In this document: one piece after another, positions 49,966 through 60,569 of the stretch
Position numbering within the stretch: the stretch's first letter is position 1
Layout: the number at the start of each line of letters is the position of its first letter
Source: Imbricaverruca yamaguchii
Taxonomy: Eukaryota > Arthropoda > Thecostraca > Neoverrucidae
Direction: 5' to 3'
DNA length: 64,000 nucleotides
NCBI GenBank assembly: GCA_034440575.1
Contig: JAOTOL010001369.1
Coordinates: forward strand, 677,501-741,500
Translations under genes and position numbers: made by a program
Notes under the pieces: model-generated
What the model was told of the DNA's origin: nothing
The model's input: the letters and a program-made list of their open reading frames with translations, nothing else
Databases searched by the model: none

Positions 49966-50813
49966 CGCTCGGGCAGCGGCCGCCACTCGGGCAGCGGCGC
50001 GCCGGCCAGCGCGGCGGCGCGCTCGGCCTGCGCGATCTCCTCGAACATGCGCGCGGCGCGTCGGATGCGCTCCGAGCGGATGCTGGCCGCCCGGTGGGCG
50101 CCGCGCGCCGCCAGCGTCCACTCGGAGCGGCAGCGGCGCAGCGCCGGCGCGTCCGCCTCGGTCTGCGTCTCTACCGAGCGCAGCCGGCAGCGGCGCGCGC
50201 CGCGGGCGGCCTGCCCCGCCGGCGACGGCGCCGGCGGCGGCACCGAGCTCAGCACGGAGCTGATGTGCAGCCAGTCGGGGGGCGACTGGTCCCGCCTGAA
50301 GGGCCGCCTGGCGGGCGGCGTGGCCGGCCGCCAGTGGCGAGCCGCCGCTGCCGCCGCCGCCGACGCCGACGGGGTGCCCGGCCGCCGCGCGTCGACGGCG
50401 TCCAGTTCGCACCTGACCGACGACGAGTCGGACGCCTCGTCAGCGGCCGGCGGCGGCCACGAAGTCGGACACGGGTCGTCGGCGGAACACGTCGGCGCAC
50501 GGCCGCGCGCCGTATTCGTCTCCGGCGGCGGCGAGTCGCCGCCGCCGATGAGGTCCGAGCAGAGCTCGTCGCCCAGCTGCACGGTGGCCTCGTCCGTCGC
50601 CTCGCCCGCCACCGCCCAGCTCTCGAACTCCAGCTCGGACACGGCGGGTTCCGAGTCGGCGTAGCTGATGTTCACCGCGTTCTCTCCGTACTCCACGCAC
50701 ACTCTGCCTCCTGTCGGAGCGTCCGGCGCGTCGCCGCCGGCGTCATCGCGCCGCTTCGCCGACTCCGTCTTGAGCATGGTGAACCACTGTTTGTAGTCAT
50801 CCCTCGACCGGAA
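36717..50813 (-). CDS. PH-domain / coiled-coil protein of unknown family, 3' part of gene
   Basis: Four exons join in phase: 50813-49575, 47672-47493, 44958-44759 and 36894-36717, giving 598 residues and a TGA. The first residues (FRSRDDYKQWFTMLKTE) look like the last helix of a pleckstrin-homology domain with its invariant Trp. Next come about 390 residues of acidic, Pro/Ala/Ser-rich and E/Q/R-rich sequence, a 60-residue acidic exon, and a C-terminal coiled coil across the last two exons. A PH domain followed by a disordered region and a coiled coil suggests a membrane- or cytoskeleton-linked adaptor. I do not recognise the family and found no catalytic domain. The rest of the PH domain must be encoded above 50813 but was not located. 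The gene faces NADK tail to tail. Confidence 0.75.
36905..37345 (+). repeat. 59-bp array beside the terminal exon of the PH/coiled-coil gene
   Basis: About seven units with GTGGGTCACTGCAATACGGT and GCCTATAATACGGTGCCTAT. It begins about 10 bp from the exon acceptor at 36895. Confidence 0.93.
37370..39295 (+). repeat. 1.9-kb array of a 27-bp unit
   Basis: About 70 units of CACGACAGCTACACGTCACC plus CGTCCCC. Variation is limited to a few sites, such as ACAGCT or ACTGCT. As 27 is a multiple of 3 and no frame of the unit has a stop, very long ORFs arise on both strands; none is a gene. Confidence 0.97.
39470..40168. repeat. Inverted minisatellite, two arms head to head
   Basis: The left arm (39470-39900) repeats GCAAATGTACGTA about every 15 bp. 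The right arm (39962-40168) repeats the complement, TACGTACATTTGCGC. About 60 bp of other sequence separates them. Confidence 0.93.
40780..40940 (+). repeat. CCATACTCCTCACC-type repeat
   Basis: Short degenerate units of CTCACCCCATACTCC. Confidence 0.8.
41159..42004. repeat. CGACA pentanucleotide array
   Basis: About 155 copies of CGACA with rare single-base changes, then about 12 copies of CGGCA at the right end. This is not the arthropod TTAGG telomere repeat. Confidence 0.98.
42005..44445. other. Intron sequence without recognised genes
   Basis: Part of the 44758-36895 intron. A B-box-like GGGTTCGAGCC occurs on the - strand near 42455, perhaps the stub of a SINE. Nothing else was recognised. 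Confidence 0.5.
44462..44625 (-). mobile_element. tRNA-derived SINE, family 1, with 14-bp target duplication
   Basis: On the - strand it carries a tRNA-like A box (TAGTCTAGGAGTAAG) and B box (GGTTCGAGTCTC). The direct repeat AAATAAAGTGCGTA flanks it at 44447-44460 and 44626-44639. It inserted in the region between exons of the PH/coiled-coil gene. Related copies: 7939-8097, 56353-56521 and probably 3030-3190. Confidence 0.8.
44759..44958 (-). CDS. Coiled-coil exon of the PH/coiled-coil gene
   Basis: The acceptor is TCCTCCGCACAG and the donor is CG|GTAAGC. It is 200 nt, phase 0 to phase 2. It encodes VLRGLGNPVLAEQKLHIKQR, then SRSRLNADRSQSEQRCERLQ and AQRDLTQVKLDQVKAKLTRD before GAFERK. Leu and other hydrophobic residues recur every 3-4 positions, as in a coiled coil. 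Confidence 0.8.
45968..46231 (-). CDS. Possible small single-exon membrane protein nested in an intron
   Basis: An ORF of 87 codons starts at an ATG with a good context (GATCATGG) and ends TGA. It begins MAAPSDPVAFGTLPAAIYFP, has a basic stretch (RPRGGARRIDLRF), and ends with one likely transmembrane segment, KMFMFALFMLSAYFW. It lies in the 47492-44959 intron of the PH/coiled-coil gene on the same strand. The frame is also open upstream through the 18-bp array, so the ATG marks the likely start. No family was recognised. It could be a real small mitochondrial- or ER-type tail-anchored protein, or a chance ORF. Confidence 0.35.
   Translation of the reverse strand: MAAPSDPVAFGTLPAAIYFPRPRGGARRIDLRFWRCVTTSGDENAQASTEAHNLANREETKFYRKMFMFALFMLSAYFWEGSVLTVM
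46308..46625. repeat. 18-bp GC-rich array
   Basis: About 17 units of CGGCCGGTGGCCGGCACT, rich in CCGG. It lies 75 bp upstream of the ATG of the small ORF on the - strand. Confidence 0.97.
46690..47485 (-). repeat. 28-33-bp array made from a 5' splice site
   Basis: On the - strand each unit contains ACAGGAGGTGAGCAGGCGAA, nearly the same as the junction GCAGGAG|GTGAGCAGACGAA at 47493. About a dozen units keep a full GAGGTGAGC donor. Units are irregular in length. Confidence 0.9.
47493..47672 (-). CDS. Acidic exon of the PH/coiled-coil gene
   Basis: The acceptor is TTTCCGCCAG and the donor is GAG|GTGAGC. It has 60 codons in phase 0-0: VSPLERPAWQTLPPASKAPR, PTWDEGETPPVSGDDSVDTD, GSDTLRCWTGKYIDQDDEQE. 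A stop lies upstream in this frame, which rules out the other acceptor at 47731. The donor sequence is copied about a dozen times in the array that follows it in the intron (46690-47485). Confidence 0.75.
47750..48445. other. AT-rich sequence without features
   Basis: T-rich stretches around 48050-48200, no gene seen. Confidence 0.5.
48450..49100 (+). pseudogene. Degenerate mariner-type transposase
   Basis: Fragments in at least two frames match the mariner DDD transposase core: DPTFVSTMIKS near 48523, GIRGTVHREFVPQGQTVNAE near 48690-48745, KHDYAPAHS near 48838 (the usual HDNAPAHS), and YLPDLAPCNFFLIPKVKFE near 48925-48975 (the usual YSPDLAPCDFFLFPK). Stops and frameshifts separate them. It is a dead copy lying in the 49574-47673 intron of the PH/coiled-coil gene, in the opposite orientation. 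Terminal inverted repeats were not identified. Confidence 0.8.
49575..50813 (-). CDS. Large exon: PH-domain end and disordered region
   Basis: The acceptor is TTGTGTTGCAG and the donor is CAG|GTAACG. It has 413 codons in phase 0-0 with strong GC coding bias. Residues 1-17 form the end of a PH-like domain. Residues 25-140 are acidic and Pro/Ser-rich. Near residues 209-216 is SVETQTEAD, which fits the TQT-type motif bound by dynein light chain LC8. Residues around 245-275 are a charged helix (RRAARMFEEIAQAERAAA). An E/P/L then Q/E/R repeat follows (49800-49975), then SRSVDDLAAL and a charged helix with EELLWLKVKAKIAERRQKF. Confidence 0.85.
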
Positions 50814-50819
50814 CTGCAA

Positions 50820-52150
50820 CACAAGCAGATATGTACGCTGGGTCAGTTTGACTGTAATTTGACATATTACTTGCGCTGGTTATATAGCGAACTATGTTCT
50901 TTTTTTACTGGTGTTTGCCTTTATATCAAACTTTAAAGTGCACTTGGCAGCATGATTATCGACTACATGAATTGTGATGGGAATGCAATAAGGAAATCAG
51001 CAAATTTGCACACTTTGGACGTTTGTTGATTCCCAGGGTTGGAAGAAGCTGATGTGTTTAAGACACATTGAGGGTGCTCGTCCATGGTGCCCCCATGTGA
51101 AAAGTTGCGATTGCTGGAAAGTGGCTGAACGAACATGGGAGAGTTCCAGCCTCACTAAGGCGACAGAAACTTTACTGATGAAAAAAACCATTGTGACATT
51201 CACCCACTGGGACTAAGACGCTCCAATGCTCGAATTTAGCTTAAAGATAAATCATTGAGAGAAATGTTCTGCAATTGTTTAATAACTGCTTTGTCTAGGC
51301 TTGATTCCACCCTGACCATTTCTTACCAACAAGAATACATGCCCACTAGCAAGCTTCACTTGTAACCTTCGCCTACACTTCGCCACCATTCCCAGTGCAG
51401 AGGGCTGTAATCTAACGCCCAGCTTCGGCACTTCCAAACGGAGAGTACTGGCGACATGTGAGGAACAAACCAGCGTGCCGCATACGCCAACATCTCACAC
51501 TCGATATCGTATTGTTATGTTTTAGGCTATCCGTTGACGTCTCTGCTCAGATTAAATCTTGCATTTTGGAAACAAATTGCATATTTTCACGCTTAGCTGT
51601 CGCCTGTGCAAAAAAACAACAAATACGGGCTTCGCAGGTTCCGCACAGTATTCGTCATTGTTTTGGAGCAATAACAATATTCAAAGTGCTGATCGCGCTT
51701 TGTAAGCTTCTGAGATACTTCCAGAAAAATACTAATTTATGGTATCCAGAAGACGCGAATGCACGCCAATTTCAGACTCGGCGCTCACACTAATCCCAGC
51801 GAGACCAAAATGGCCATCAAAGATCAAGCTGGATCTATGGCCTCCAATGAACCTGTAAAGGTCGGTGAAATATCTAATTTAGGTGATTTGTTATTCATTC
51901 TTCACCGCAATATTCACTTAATTCCTTCCACGCAAATATTGACAATGTGGGCAACAATTGTAGTAACCCATTGCAACCCACTGCATGCACTGCTCTGTGA
52001 GAGTATCACGCGCTCATCTTCCTTCCACTTGTAGCTGTTTTGCCGCCGTTTCGTTGAACTGTCATATTGCGAGATCAGCTTCCAGGTTTAAAAAAAAACT
52101 AAAAAATGGTTATGCAGAGCACATGAAAACATCAGGTAAGACGCCCACCC
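50820..52150. other. No recognised gene
   Basis: Upstream of the large exon on the - strand. The missing PH-domain exons were looked for here and not seen. Confidence 0.5.
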
Positions 52151-52435
52151 TAAAATGAAGACCGGTTCGTCGGACGCGTGCGACAGACAGACGCGCGGCG
52201 CGCGACACGCGTGCGACACGTCGGAGGGGAACGCTCGCACCCACAAACGATCATTCGCCGGGCGTCACGATGTCATTCAGACGTCCACGCCGCCGCTGCC
52301 GGCATTGTCACGTGAAACGTGGGCCGGCGCTCGTGCGGCGCGGCGGTGAGTTGGCCGCCCCGGACGCCACCGGAGCGAGACACGGACACGACGCGCGGCC
52401 GGTCACCGCTCCAGATCCGCCTCCTGCACCGGACG
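52150..52435. other. CpG-rich island
   Basis: Dense in CG (for example ACGCGCGGCGCGCGACACGC) beside the heptamer array. It may be a promoter or first exon of the PH/coiled-coil gene, but no TATA or initiator sign was seen. Confidence 0.3.
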
Positions 52436-52437
52436 GC

Positions 52438-52790
52438 GAGGAGTGAGGAACGAGGAACGAGGAACGAGGAACGAGGAACGAGGAACGAGGAACGAGGAAC
52501 GAGGAACGAGGAACGAGGAACGAGGAACGAGGAACGAGGAACGAGGAACGAGGAACGAGGAACGAGGAACGAGGAACGAGGAACGAGGAACGAGGAACGA
52601 GGAGCGAGGAGCGAGGAGCGAGGAGCGAGGAGCGAGGAGCGAGGAGCGAGGAGCGAGGAACGAGGAGCGAGGAACGAGGAGCGATGAACGAGGAGCGATG
52701 AACGAAGAGCGATGAACGAAGAGCGATGAACGAAGAGCGATGAACGAGGAGCGAGGAACGAGGAGCGAGGAGCGACGAGCGACGACGGCG
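52438..52790 (+). repeat. GGAACGA heptamer array
   Basis: About 50 copies of GGAACGA, changing to GGAGCGA and then a mixture with GATGAACGA towards the right. Confidence 0.97.
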
Positions 52791-53136
52791 AGGAAGCCGG
52801 TCTCGTGGCGCGAGTCCAGAGCACGCGGCGTTTTTGTCGCCACGACATAACGAGTCGGTCGCCTGTCCGTCGGCCGTATGTGGAGGAAGTGTTGTCTTGC
52901 CGAAGCGATACGGAATCGCTCGGAGCTCGATAACACCAGCCGCCATTAGCATTTTATGGTGTGGGTCTTACCTGATGTTTTCACGCGGTTTGCATACGCA
53001 TTATTTTCGTGTTATGTTTTTACACACTTGAGACATATTATTTATGTCTTTATGTACAATAAGACGTTGACCGGAGTGATATTTGTGGGTGGGGTGACCT
53101 TTGGAGTAGCATGACGTTGACACGGCATTGCACTAG

Positions 53137-53547
53137 GTGAAGTGTGTGGAAATTTCGAAATCATCGGGGAAATCAATGCATCATAATATTCAACGATGGC
53201 CGAGCGGTTCCTCTGGGAAATATTTCAGCATCCAAAATTTGCTGTCAATTTGCATCTTCGTAGTTTTCTTTGCGGCGGCCTGGATCGTCTTCCAGCCGGC
53301 AAATATAGGCAATGAGATTCCCCTGCGGCATCTGGCAAAACCAATACAGGACGTCACAGGACGACCAGGACAAGGGTGCGTGGATCAGAGTAAAAGCAAC
53401 ATCATGTACAGCAGGTCTGCGGGAACAAGGATTCCGCTAACTTGCTCTAAGCATCTCTCACCTCGCACTGAACAAGGGCGGAGAAAATATGATACGCGAT
53501 TAGATGAACCATCCCATGTGTGGCACCGCTGTCATAAATCTTCGCAG
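53137..53547 (+). CDS. Candidate first coding exon of a type II membrane protein
   Basis: A frame opens at ATG 53137 (another ATG at 53176) and reads to a good donor, CAG|GTAAAC, at 53547. It contains one strongly hydrophobic segment, LLSICIFVVFFAAAWIVF, about 33 residues from the first Met, followed by a polar stretch. That layout matches a signal-anchored type II protein. There is no repeat in it, but base composition is not coding-like and no downstream exon was found. Confidence 0.25.
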
Positions 53548-53874
53548 GTAAACCCCGCGCATGCGCTCACGTCCAATCGGCCGGGAGTACGCTGTTTCGT
53601 TCCCATAATTCAGCTGCGTGCAGTGTGCCGAGACATCGACGACAATTTGCACAATGTTCCACAGCACTCGCATCACACATGAGGTGCTTTAGGTCACGGA
53701 AGCTTCAACACGTACGGCTCAATTTGCATGATTTGGATGCAAACTGTATAATATCGTTATTATGATGCAAAACGTGTCGATCGGATGATAAGCGTCACTT
53801 ACGTATGGAAAACGTCACTGCGACGGCGCGTGCAGTCACATTGAGACTGACAATGGTTTGCTACGGTGATGCCA

Positions 53875-54262
53875 GAACCATGTACATGCCAGAACCATGT
53901 ACATGCCAGAACCATGCACATGCCAGAACCATGTACATGCCAGAACCATGTGCATGCCAGAACCATGTGCATGCCAGAACCATGTACATGCCATAATCAT
54001 GTACATGCCAAACCATGTACATGCCAGAACCATGTACATGCCAGAATCATGTACATGCCATAATCATGTACATGCCAGAACCATGTGTCATGCCAGAACC
54101 ACGTGCATGCCATAACCATGTACATGCCAGCACCATGTACATGCCAGAACCATGTACATGAGAGAACCATGTACATGCCATAACCATGTACATGCCAGAA
54201 CCATGTACATGCCAGAACCATGTACATGCCAGAACCATGTACATGCCAGAACCATGTACAGT
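53875..54262. repeat. 18-bp array with CATGTACATG palindromes
   Basis: About 21 units of ATGCCAGAACCATGTAC. CATGTACATG is a perfect palindrome in most units. Confidence 0.96.
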
Positions 54263-54299
54263 GAGCCGACACCGTACCTCCGCCGCTATCAGCTGCGAA

Positions 54300-55355
54300 A
54301 GTAGCTTCAGTGATATTAGATTGACAAATTGAACACCCGAACGCCGACATCGTTCAGGCACCTGCGATGTCGTTCGGGTTGTCAGCTTTCTTTCGATAAT
54401 TGATTGTTATCTATGATTCGGATGAGCCCTCCACCTATTGACAGACTATCGTCACATTGACAGAAGTGTCCGCGCCGTCATCTTGAGCACACGCGGCATC
54501 GGTCATCCGTTCTGGTCCGCGTCCGGATTACAAAAAGCTGATCCTGTTGAACCAGAGTTGTCACTTTTCGAGTTCATGGTCCACGCTGTGTCAACTGAAC
54601 GCAAATGAACACAGAAATATACGGTGTGAAGTGCCGCCGAATTTGACCGCAGGTTTGCTGTCACCGCTTGGCGTTACATTTGTCCGCAAGGGTTCAGTGC
54701 TGAACTCCCACCCTCCTCCGGTTTCCTGCACCCGTAACAAGCAGCTAATCAGCTTCTGTATTCTGTGCAAAGGAAACATCACAGCTATTCCATCTGTCGA
54801 CATGCTTCTTCCTCAGCCGGAAAGTGAAGAACAAAATTAAAACCTTACCGCACACAAAAATCCGTCGGTAAGACGTTTCATTGTTTTCGACCTTCAGTGC
54901 GGTTGGATGTTTGCTTACTGTTCCCCAAGTTAGCTTGAGGCTGAACAATTCCTGGGAAATTATAGTGAAACTTAATTTGTGTACCATACATAATTGAGCA
55001 TTTTCGACCGGTAGCCGTCGCACCAGTGAGGACAGATTCACAGCAGGTGAAGCGATAGCAGGCATAGGTGTAGGTTCTTGAAAATTATTGCGAGGGCCCA
55101 ATACATTCAACGTAATGGGCGGGCCCAAATGTATTGCGGGGGTTACCACATAGGTTTCGTGTTCAAGTTCAAATTACTGTGAAGGCAAAGCCAATGTTGT
55201 GGGAGGGCGGCGGCACGTGCTCTCCCGAAAGCATGCAAAGTTACACCCTCTTGGGAGGAGTGCCATAGAACACGAGCTGCATGGTGACGAAGCAGCTGTT
55301 CTAGCGGCAGTACAGTGAAATAGCAGACTGGCGGTGACAGTACCACATCAGTCAT
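54300..55355. other. No recognised gene
   Basis: Short frames only. Confidence 0.5.
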
Positions 55356-55359
55356 TGAC

Positions 55360-55612
55360 CACACAGACCACATGGGGCCAATGACTTCACTGGGAAAACT
55401 GCGGCACACAGACCACACAGGGTCATAGACTCCTCTGTGAAAACTGCAGTTCACAGACCACACAGGGTCATAGACTCCACTGGGAAAACTACGGCACACA
55501 GAACACACGGGGTCATAGACTCCACTGGGAAAACTGCAATACACAGACCACACGGGGTCACTGATTCCACTGGAGAAACTGCGGTACATATATCAAACAG
55601 GGCCACTAACTT
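55360..55612 (+). repeat. 45-bp array, about 5-6 copies
   Basis: Units contain GGGTCATAGACTCCACTGGG and AAAACTGCGGCACACAGACC. Confidence 0.9.
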
Positions 55613-56352
55613 TACTAGGAAACTGCGCCCATTACTGACCCAATCGAGAGAACTGGTGTCAGTCGGTGACTCGCCAGACAAAACGAAGACCGTGACTTGA
55701 CCTAGCAGCCTGTGGTCAGATGGTAACCTTACCAAGAAGACTGAGGTCAGATTATGACGAAGCAAGAGCACTGAGGCTGGTTGGCTAAATGTGACATTGA
55801 CCGTCGATTGCGAATAATGTCATCTCCACGGACTTAACACTGAACTTTAGGTAGCGTCTTACTCCACAGTTCTGCCGTATTTCCCAAGTGGAAACATGAT
55901 GAAGTTAGCCCAAAGTTTAGCAGTCGTGAACGCATCGAAATCACACAAGTACCAAATAATGCTAACTGTCAAAGTTATCACTCTACCAATCCGGTGATAT
56001 AGCGCGCGTCCGGCGTGATTCAAACTCAGTATACCTTGGCGGCTTTCTAGCCGTGCGGCTTTCTAGACCGGAGTCCAGGCGCTGGGCCGGCACTCCGGTC
56101 GGCTTGCTGTCATCGCGGCGTCATGCCGTACGGTGGGGTGACAATGACGACGTCCCATTTTGATGGCAAAATGATGCCCGTCCCACCGTACACCTAAGAC
56201 TACGTCCTTTAGCCACAGCGGTTTACCCGCATTCGATGTTATTCTCGTCGGTATTCGCCGTAATTCTTCGACGACATCGGCTCGCATGCGATCGAGGTAT
56301 CAGGCGGTTGTTATAGGTTCACAGAGGTAGGGTTATAAGGCGGTCCTAACCG

Positions 56353-56521
56353 CTGTTGGTTTGTTGGTTATTGGTCTCACGACACATCGACCGTTGAGTC
56401 ATGTAGCGTCGCCAATCTCTCACGCCGATTGTTCGCGGGCGAAGAGTAACGACAGGTGAGACTCGAACCCACAACCTCCCGATTGTGAGACGACCAACTT
56501 ACCACTAGGCTACTCATCCCC
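56353..56521 (-). mobile_element. tRNA-derived SINE, family 1
   Basis: Same A box, B box and body as the other family 1 copies. It is flanked by GCGGTCCTAACCG (56340-56352) and GCGGTCCTTACCG (56522-56534), a 13-bp target duplication with one mismatch. Confidence 0.78.
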
Positions 56522-56635
56522 GCGGTCCTTACCGTGAGAAGTAGGCGCTGGCGCCAGTGTAAGGCAGCTATCACAATCAGTAGACCAGTCGCCAGGAGCA
56601 GCAGTGGCATAGTGGCTCTCTGCGACACTTGCGGT

Positions 56636-57062
56636 GTCACCGTCACCGTCACCGTCACCGACACCGTCACCGTCACCGTCACCGTCACCGTCACCGTCAC
56701 CGTCACCGTCACCGTCACCGTCACCGTCACCGTCACCGTCACCGTCACCGTCACCGTCACCGTCACCGTCACCGTCACTGTCACTGTCACTCACTGTCAC
56801 TGCCACTGTCACTGTCACTGTCACTGTCACTGTCACCGTCACCGTCACTGTCACTGTCCGTCACCGTCACCGTCACCGTCCCGTCACCGTCACCGTCACC
56901 GTCACTGTCACCGTCACTGTCACTACCGTCACCGTCACCGTCACCGTCACCGTCACCGTGTCACCGTCACTGTCACCGTCACCGTCACCGTCACCTTCAC
57001 CGTCACCGTCACCGTCACCGTCACCGTCACCGTCACCGCCCCAAGTCTTCACCGTCACCGTC
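56636..57062. repeat. CACCGT hexamer array
   Basis: A near-perfect run of CACCGT with a middle block of CACTGT. It gives Thr-Val, Ser-Pro and His-Arg false ORFs. Confidence 0.98.
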
Positions 57063-57269
57063 ACGTCACTGCCCCGAAGTCTTCACCGTCTCTACAGTGA
57101 GCCCGGCAGGGTGGCGGCCCTGTCACCGCCCGCCGCTGTGTGCGGCCCGCCGTAAGGTCGACACCGTGTGCGGCCCGTCGTAAGGTCGACACCGTGTGCG
57201 CCGCCGTAAGGTCGACACCGTGTGCGGCGGTTACACTGTGGTTGACACGTGTGCGCCGGCGTAAGGTCG

Positions 57270-57592
57270 ACACTGTGCCGGGCGGTGTGACACTGTGCCG
57301 GGCGGTGTGACACTGCCGGGCGGTGTGACACTGTGCCGGGCGGTGTGACACTGTGCCGGGCGGTGTGACACTGCCGGGCGGTGTGACACTGTGCCGGGCG
57401 GTGTGACACTGTGCCGGGCGGTGTGACACTGGGCCGGGCGGTGTGACACTGTGCCGGGCGGTGTGACACTGTGCCGGGCGGTGTGACACCGTGCCGGGCG
57501 GTGTGACACTGTGCCGGGCGGTGTGACACTGTGCCGGGCGGTGTGACACTGTGCCGGGCGGTGTGACACTGTGCCGGGCGGTGTGACACCCT
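57270..57592. repeat. 20-bp array
   Basis: About 16 units of GTGTGACACTGTGCCGGGCG, a few shortened by deletion of TGTG. Confidence 0.97.
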
Positions 57593-57599
57593 GCCGTCA

Positions 57600-58160
57600 G
57601 GGCCGGCGTCACGTCACGACTCCGGCCGTGGCGCCGTCACAGCTGGCTGGGCGACGAGGTCACGGCGCTGCGCCCGTGACGTCACGGCGTCGACCAACTA
57701 GGAGCCGACACTGTACCGGTGGGCGGGGGGGGGTGAGGGGTCGCCTACAATGTCCCAGCAGCCTACCTCGGGATTTAAAGAATTGTACTATGTGGGCATT
57801 GGCCACCAGCCAATGTAAAAGCGAGAACCTCCATCACGAAGCAGGGAACGTCGGTGTTCAATTTTCTAATTGCACAGAAATTATTCTTTTCAGTGTTGTT
57901 ATTCTTGTTTTTCACAGTATCTCTCTTCAATTCGAGGACGTTTAAACTGCGTGCGTGAGGAGTTAACCAAATGCAATTTGGCTGATGGCTTGAAATCCAA
58001 CCAAAACGTGCCACAATGCAAAGAAAAACATCTCCACTATCGTGCTTGGATTCGCTATTGATCGTGCTAGCAAACGCGGCCATTGAATAAATCTCGAGCG
58101 TGCTCAACCATATGTGTTGGTGTATGGTATGTTCTCCGCGCAATTAGGTATGGCGTTGCT
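57600..58160. other. No recognised gene
   Basis: GC-rich at the left, then ordinary sequence. Confidence 0.45.
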
Positions 58161-58167
58161 AAACATG

Positions 58168-58415
<248 letters not shown>

Positions 58416-58439
58416 GCAACAGCCGATATCACCATCACG

Positions 58440-60105
58440 GTAGAGGGCTGAGCAATATCCAACAACCTCCATCAAATCCATGTTGCACTGTATCTGTGAT
58501 GAAAATCACTGGATTCGTCATGTGTGATGACCATCACGGGCATACCTACGTGTGATGCACAGCTGTGATAGCCATCACTGACATTGGCTATTTGTAATAT
58601 GATCATTTGGGATAACAATCGCTGGCAAGGTTTGTTTGCTTCTCTTGGAACAGAGCGATACAGGCAATAATATAATGGGTTCCATGAGTTCCAGCAAGCT
58701 GCCGTAGGTACGCTGAAATAATTTGCGACTTTACCACTATACTTCCGGAGGCTACAAACAAGAGCTGTATTGTGTGTACCATATGTTAATTTTTGCACGC
58801 TAAAAGCTGGGAAGCTTTGCAGACTATGCAGTGTATTTGTGAAATGGGACAGGGAAGCAGAACGCTGTACAATAAAAATACATTATTGTTTATGCCCCTA
58901 CCCAATTATAACCGAAACCAATACGAGAGCAACTTTTGTCCGTGTTCTACGATAGCCAGGCTCCTTGACTTTGCTGCCTTCTGAAGATGCATTGCTCAAT
59001 TTTTACTTGATTCACATAGCATGAAATTTAACATTATATTTTTCCGGCTTGAATTGGGGATGTGTAGACAGACTTTCAATCAATAGCGGTCATTAGGTCA
59101 TATTTTGTTATTCATGTGCTTTATAATGCAAATTCATATATGATTGGCCCTGGAGTACATGTGTAAGCCTTGCTTCCTCCAAATTTCGCGGAGGTGGAGA
59201 AATTTCAGAACAAGTGATATCTTTCTTAGGAATTGGACACAGTGGGGATGAGTGCAACAGTCTACAGAGGACCCCGACTATCTGATTATGTAATTAATTC
59301 GGACATTTTGACGCCACAATGTCTCAAGTCATTTTGCTCCGCAGTCCTACCGCTGGATGCACGCCATATACAAACATTCAGCGTGACTTCCCTATCCAAC
59401 TGACCGGTCACGCGACCACCTGACCTCGGGGATGGCTAGTCACGTGGCATGACGTCATATCACGTGACCTGATTATTTCCCAGAACATATTCCTTTGTTC
59501 ATACGAATTTATATTTTGCATGTATTCAATCATTCCATACTTATATCAGTACATCCTTGCATATCCCGATGTCCTTACATTGTTCACCAAGGCACAAATA
59601 CTGGCTGTCATGAGCAAATTGTCCATCCTTGTCTATACACACCACGAATGCTTAGCCTAACATCCCTTCCTGCATTTTACCACGTGTCCTATCATTAGGT
59701 CCTATCTTGTAACTTGTTTACATCACTAATTGCGGCGGGCACAATACTAGCCTTATTTCCTGCAGAGGCGACTGCAATCATCCAGTGCATTTTGAGCACC
59801 TTAGAAAGCTAAGCTGCGCACATGTCGGTTAAGATCTATCAGCTATCGGTTATTCTCCTTTCGGATAACTCGTCCACGTTCAAAATTACATTGCAGATAC
59901 GTCACGAGTACTCTATACACTGCAAGTCCGTTACCTCTGGCCTCCCGGCTATGCAGTTCACATCACGAATCCATTAGGTATTCACAGGACAAACGCGTGC
60001 ATACCCGGCTGCACCCTGGGCAGTGTTATTGTGCAGTTCCATACAGTTCAGGTAGCAAGGCATAACGCAGCATTACAAGATGAGCATATATCCTGCGCGT
60101 CTTGC
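58440..60105. other. No recognised gene
   Basis: A few short direct repeats of GTGATG type at 58495-58585. Nothing else was seen. Confidence 0.5.
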
Positions 60106-60109
60106 GTTT

Positions 60110-60565
60110 GACTCGGCTGTAATGTTGTGGACCTGATATCACCCTCGGATGTAATGTTGTTGATATCACCCTCGGCTATAAGGTTGTGGACCTGACACCA
60201 CCCTCAGCTGTAAGGTTGTGGACCTGACGCCGCCCTCAGCTGTAAGGCTGTGGACCCGACATCACCCTCGGCTGTAAAGTTGTGGACTCGACGTTAAACT
60301 CGGCTGCGAGGCTGTAATGTACTGCCAGCTGTAGAAATGTGGACACATCCTGTCCATCTGGGAACAACCGCTATCCTTTGGCGGGAATGGGGGCTCGCTG
60401 TCTGGTTCTGTGGACGTGTGGTTCTGTAAACGTGGTGTTGTGTGCACGTGGTGTTCTGTAGACGTGGTGTTCTGTAAACGTGGTGCTCTGTAGACGTTGT
60501 GTTCTGTAGACGTTGTGTTCTGTAGACGTGGTGTCCTGTATACGTGGTGTGCACGCTTGATGGCA
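60110..60565 (+). repeat. 30-bp array followed by an 18-bp array
   Basis: At 60110-60310 units contain CCTCGGCTGTAAGGTTGTGG. At 60405-60560 units are GTTCTGTAGACGTGGT. Confidence 0.88.
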
Positions 60566-60569
60566 GCGT

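Noticed and set aside
52308..52952. - strand ORFs reading LVPRSSFLVPRSS
   Set aside because: Translation of the GGAACGA heptamer array. The unique first part (MAAGVIELRAIPYRFG) is too short to call.
56377..57183. Thr-Val, Ser-Pro and His-Arg ORFs
   Set aside because: Readings of the CACCGT hexamer array.
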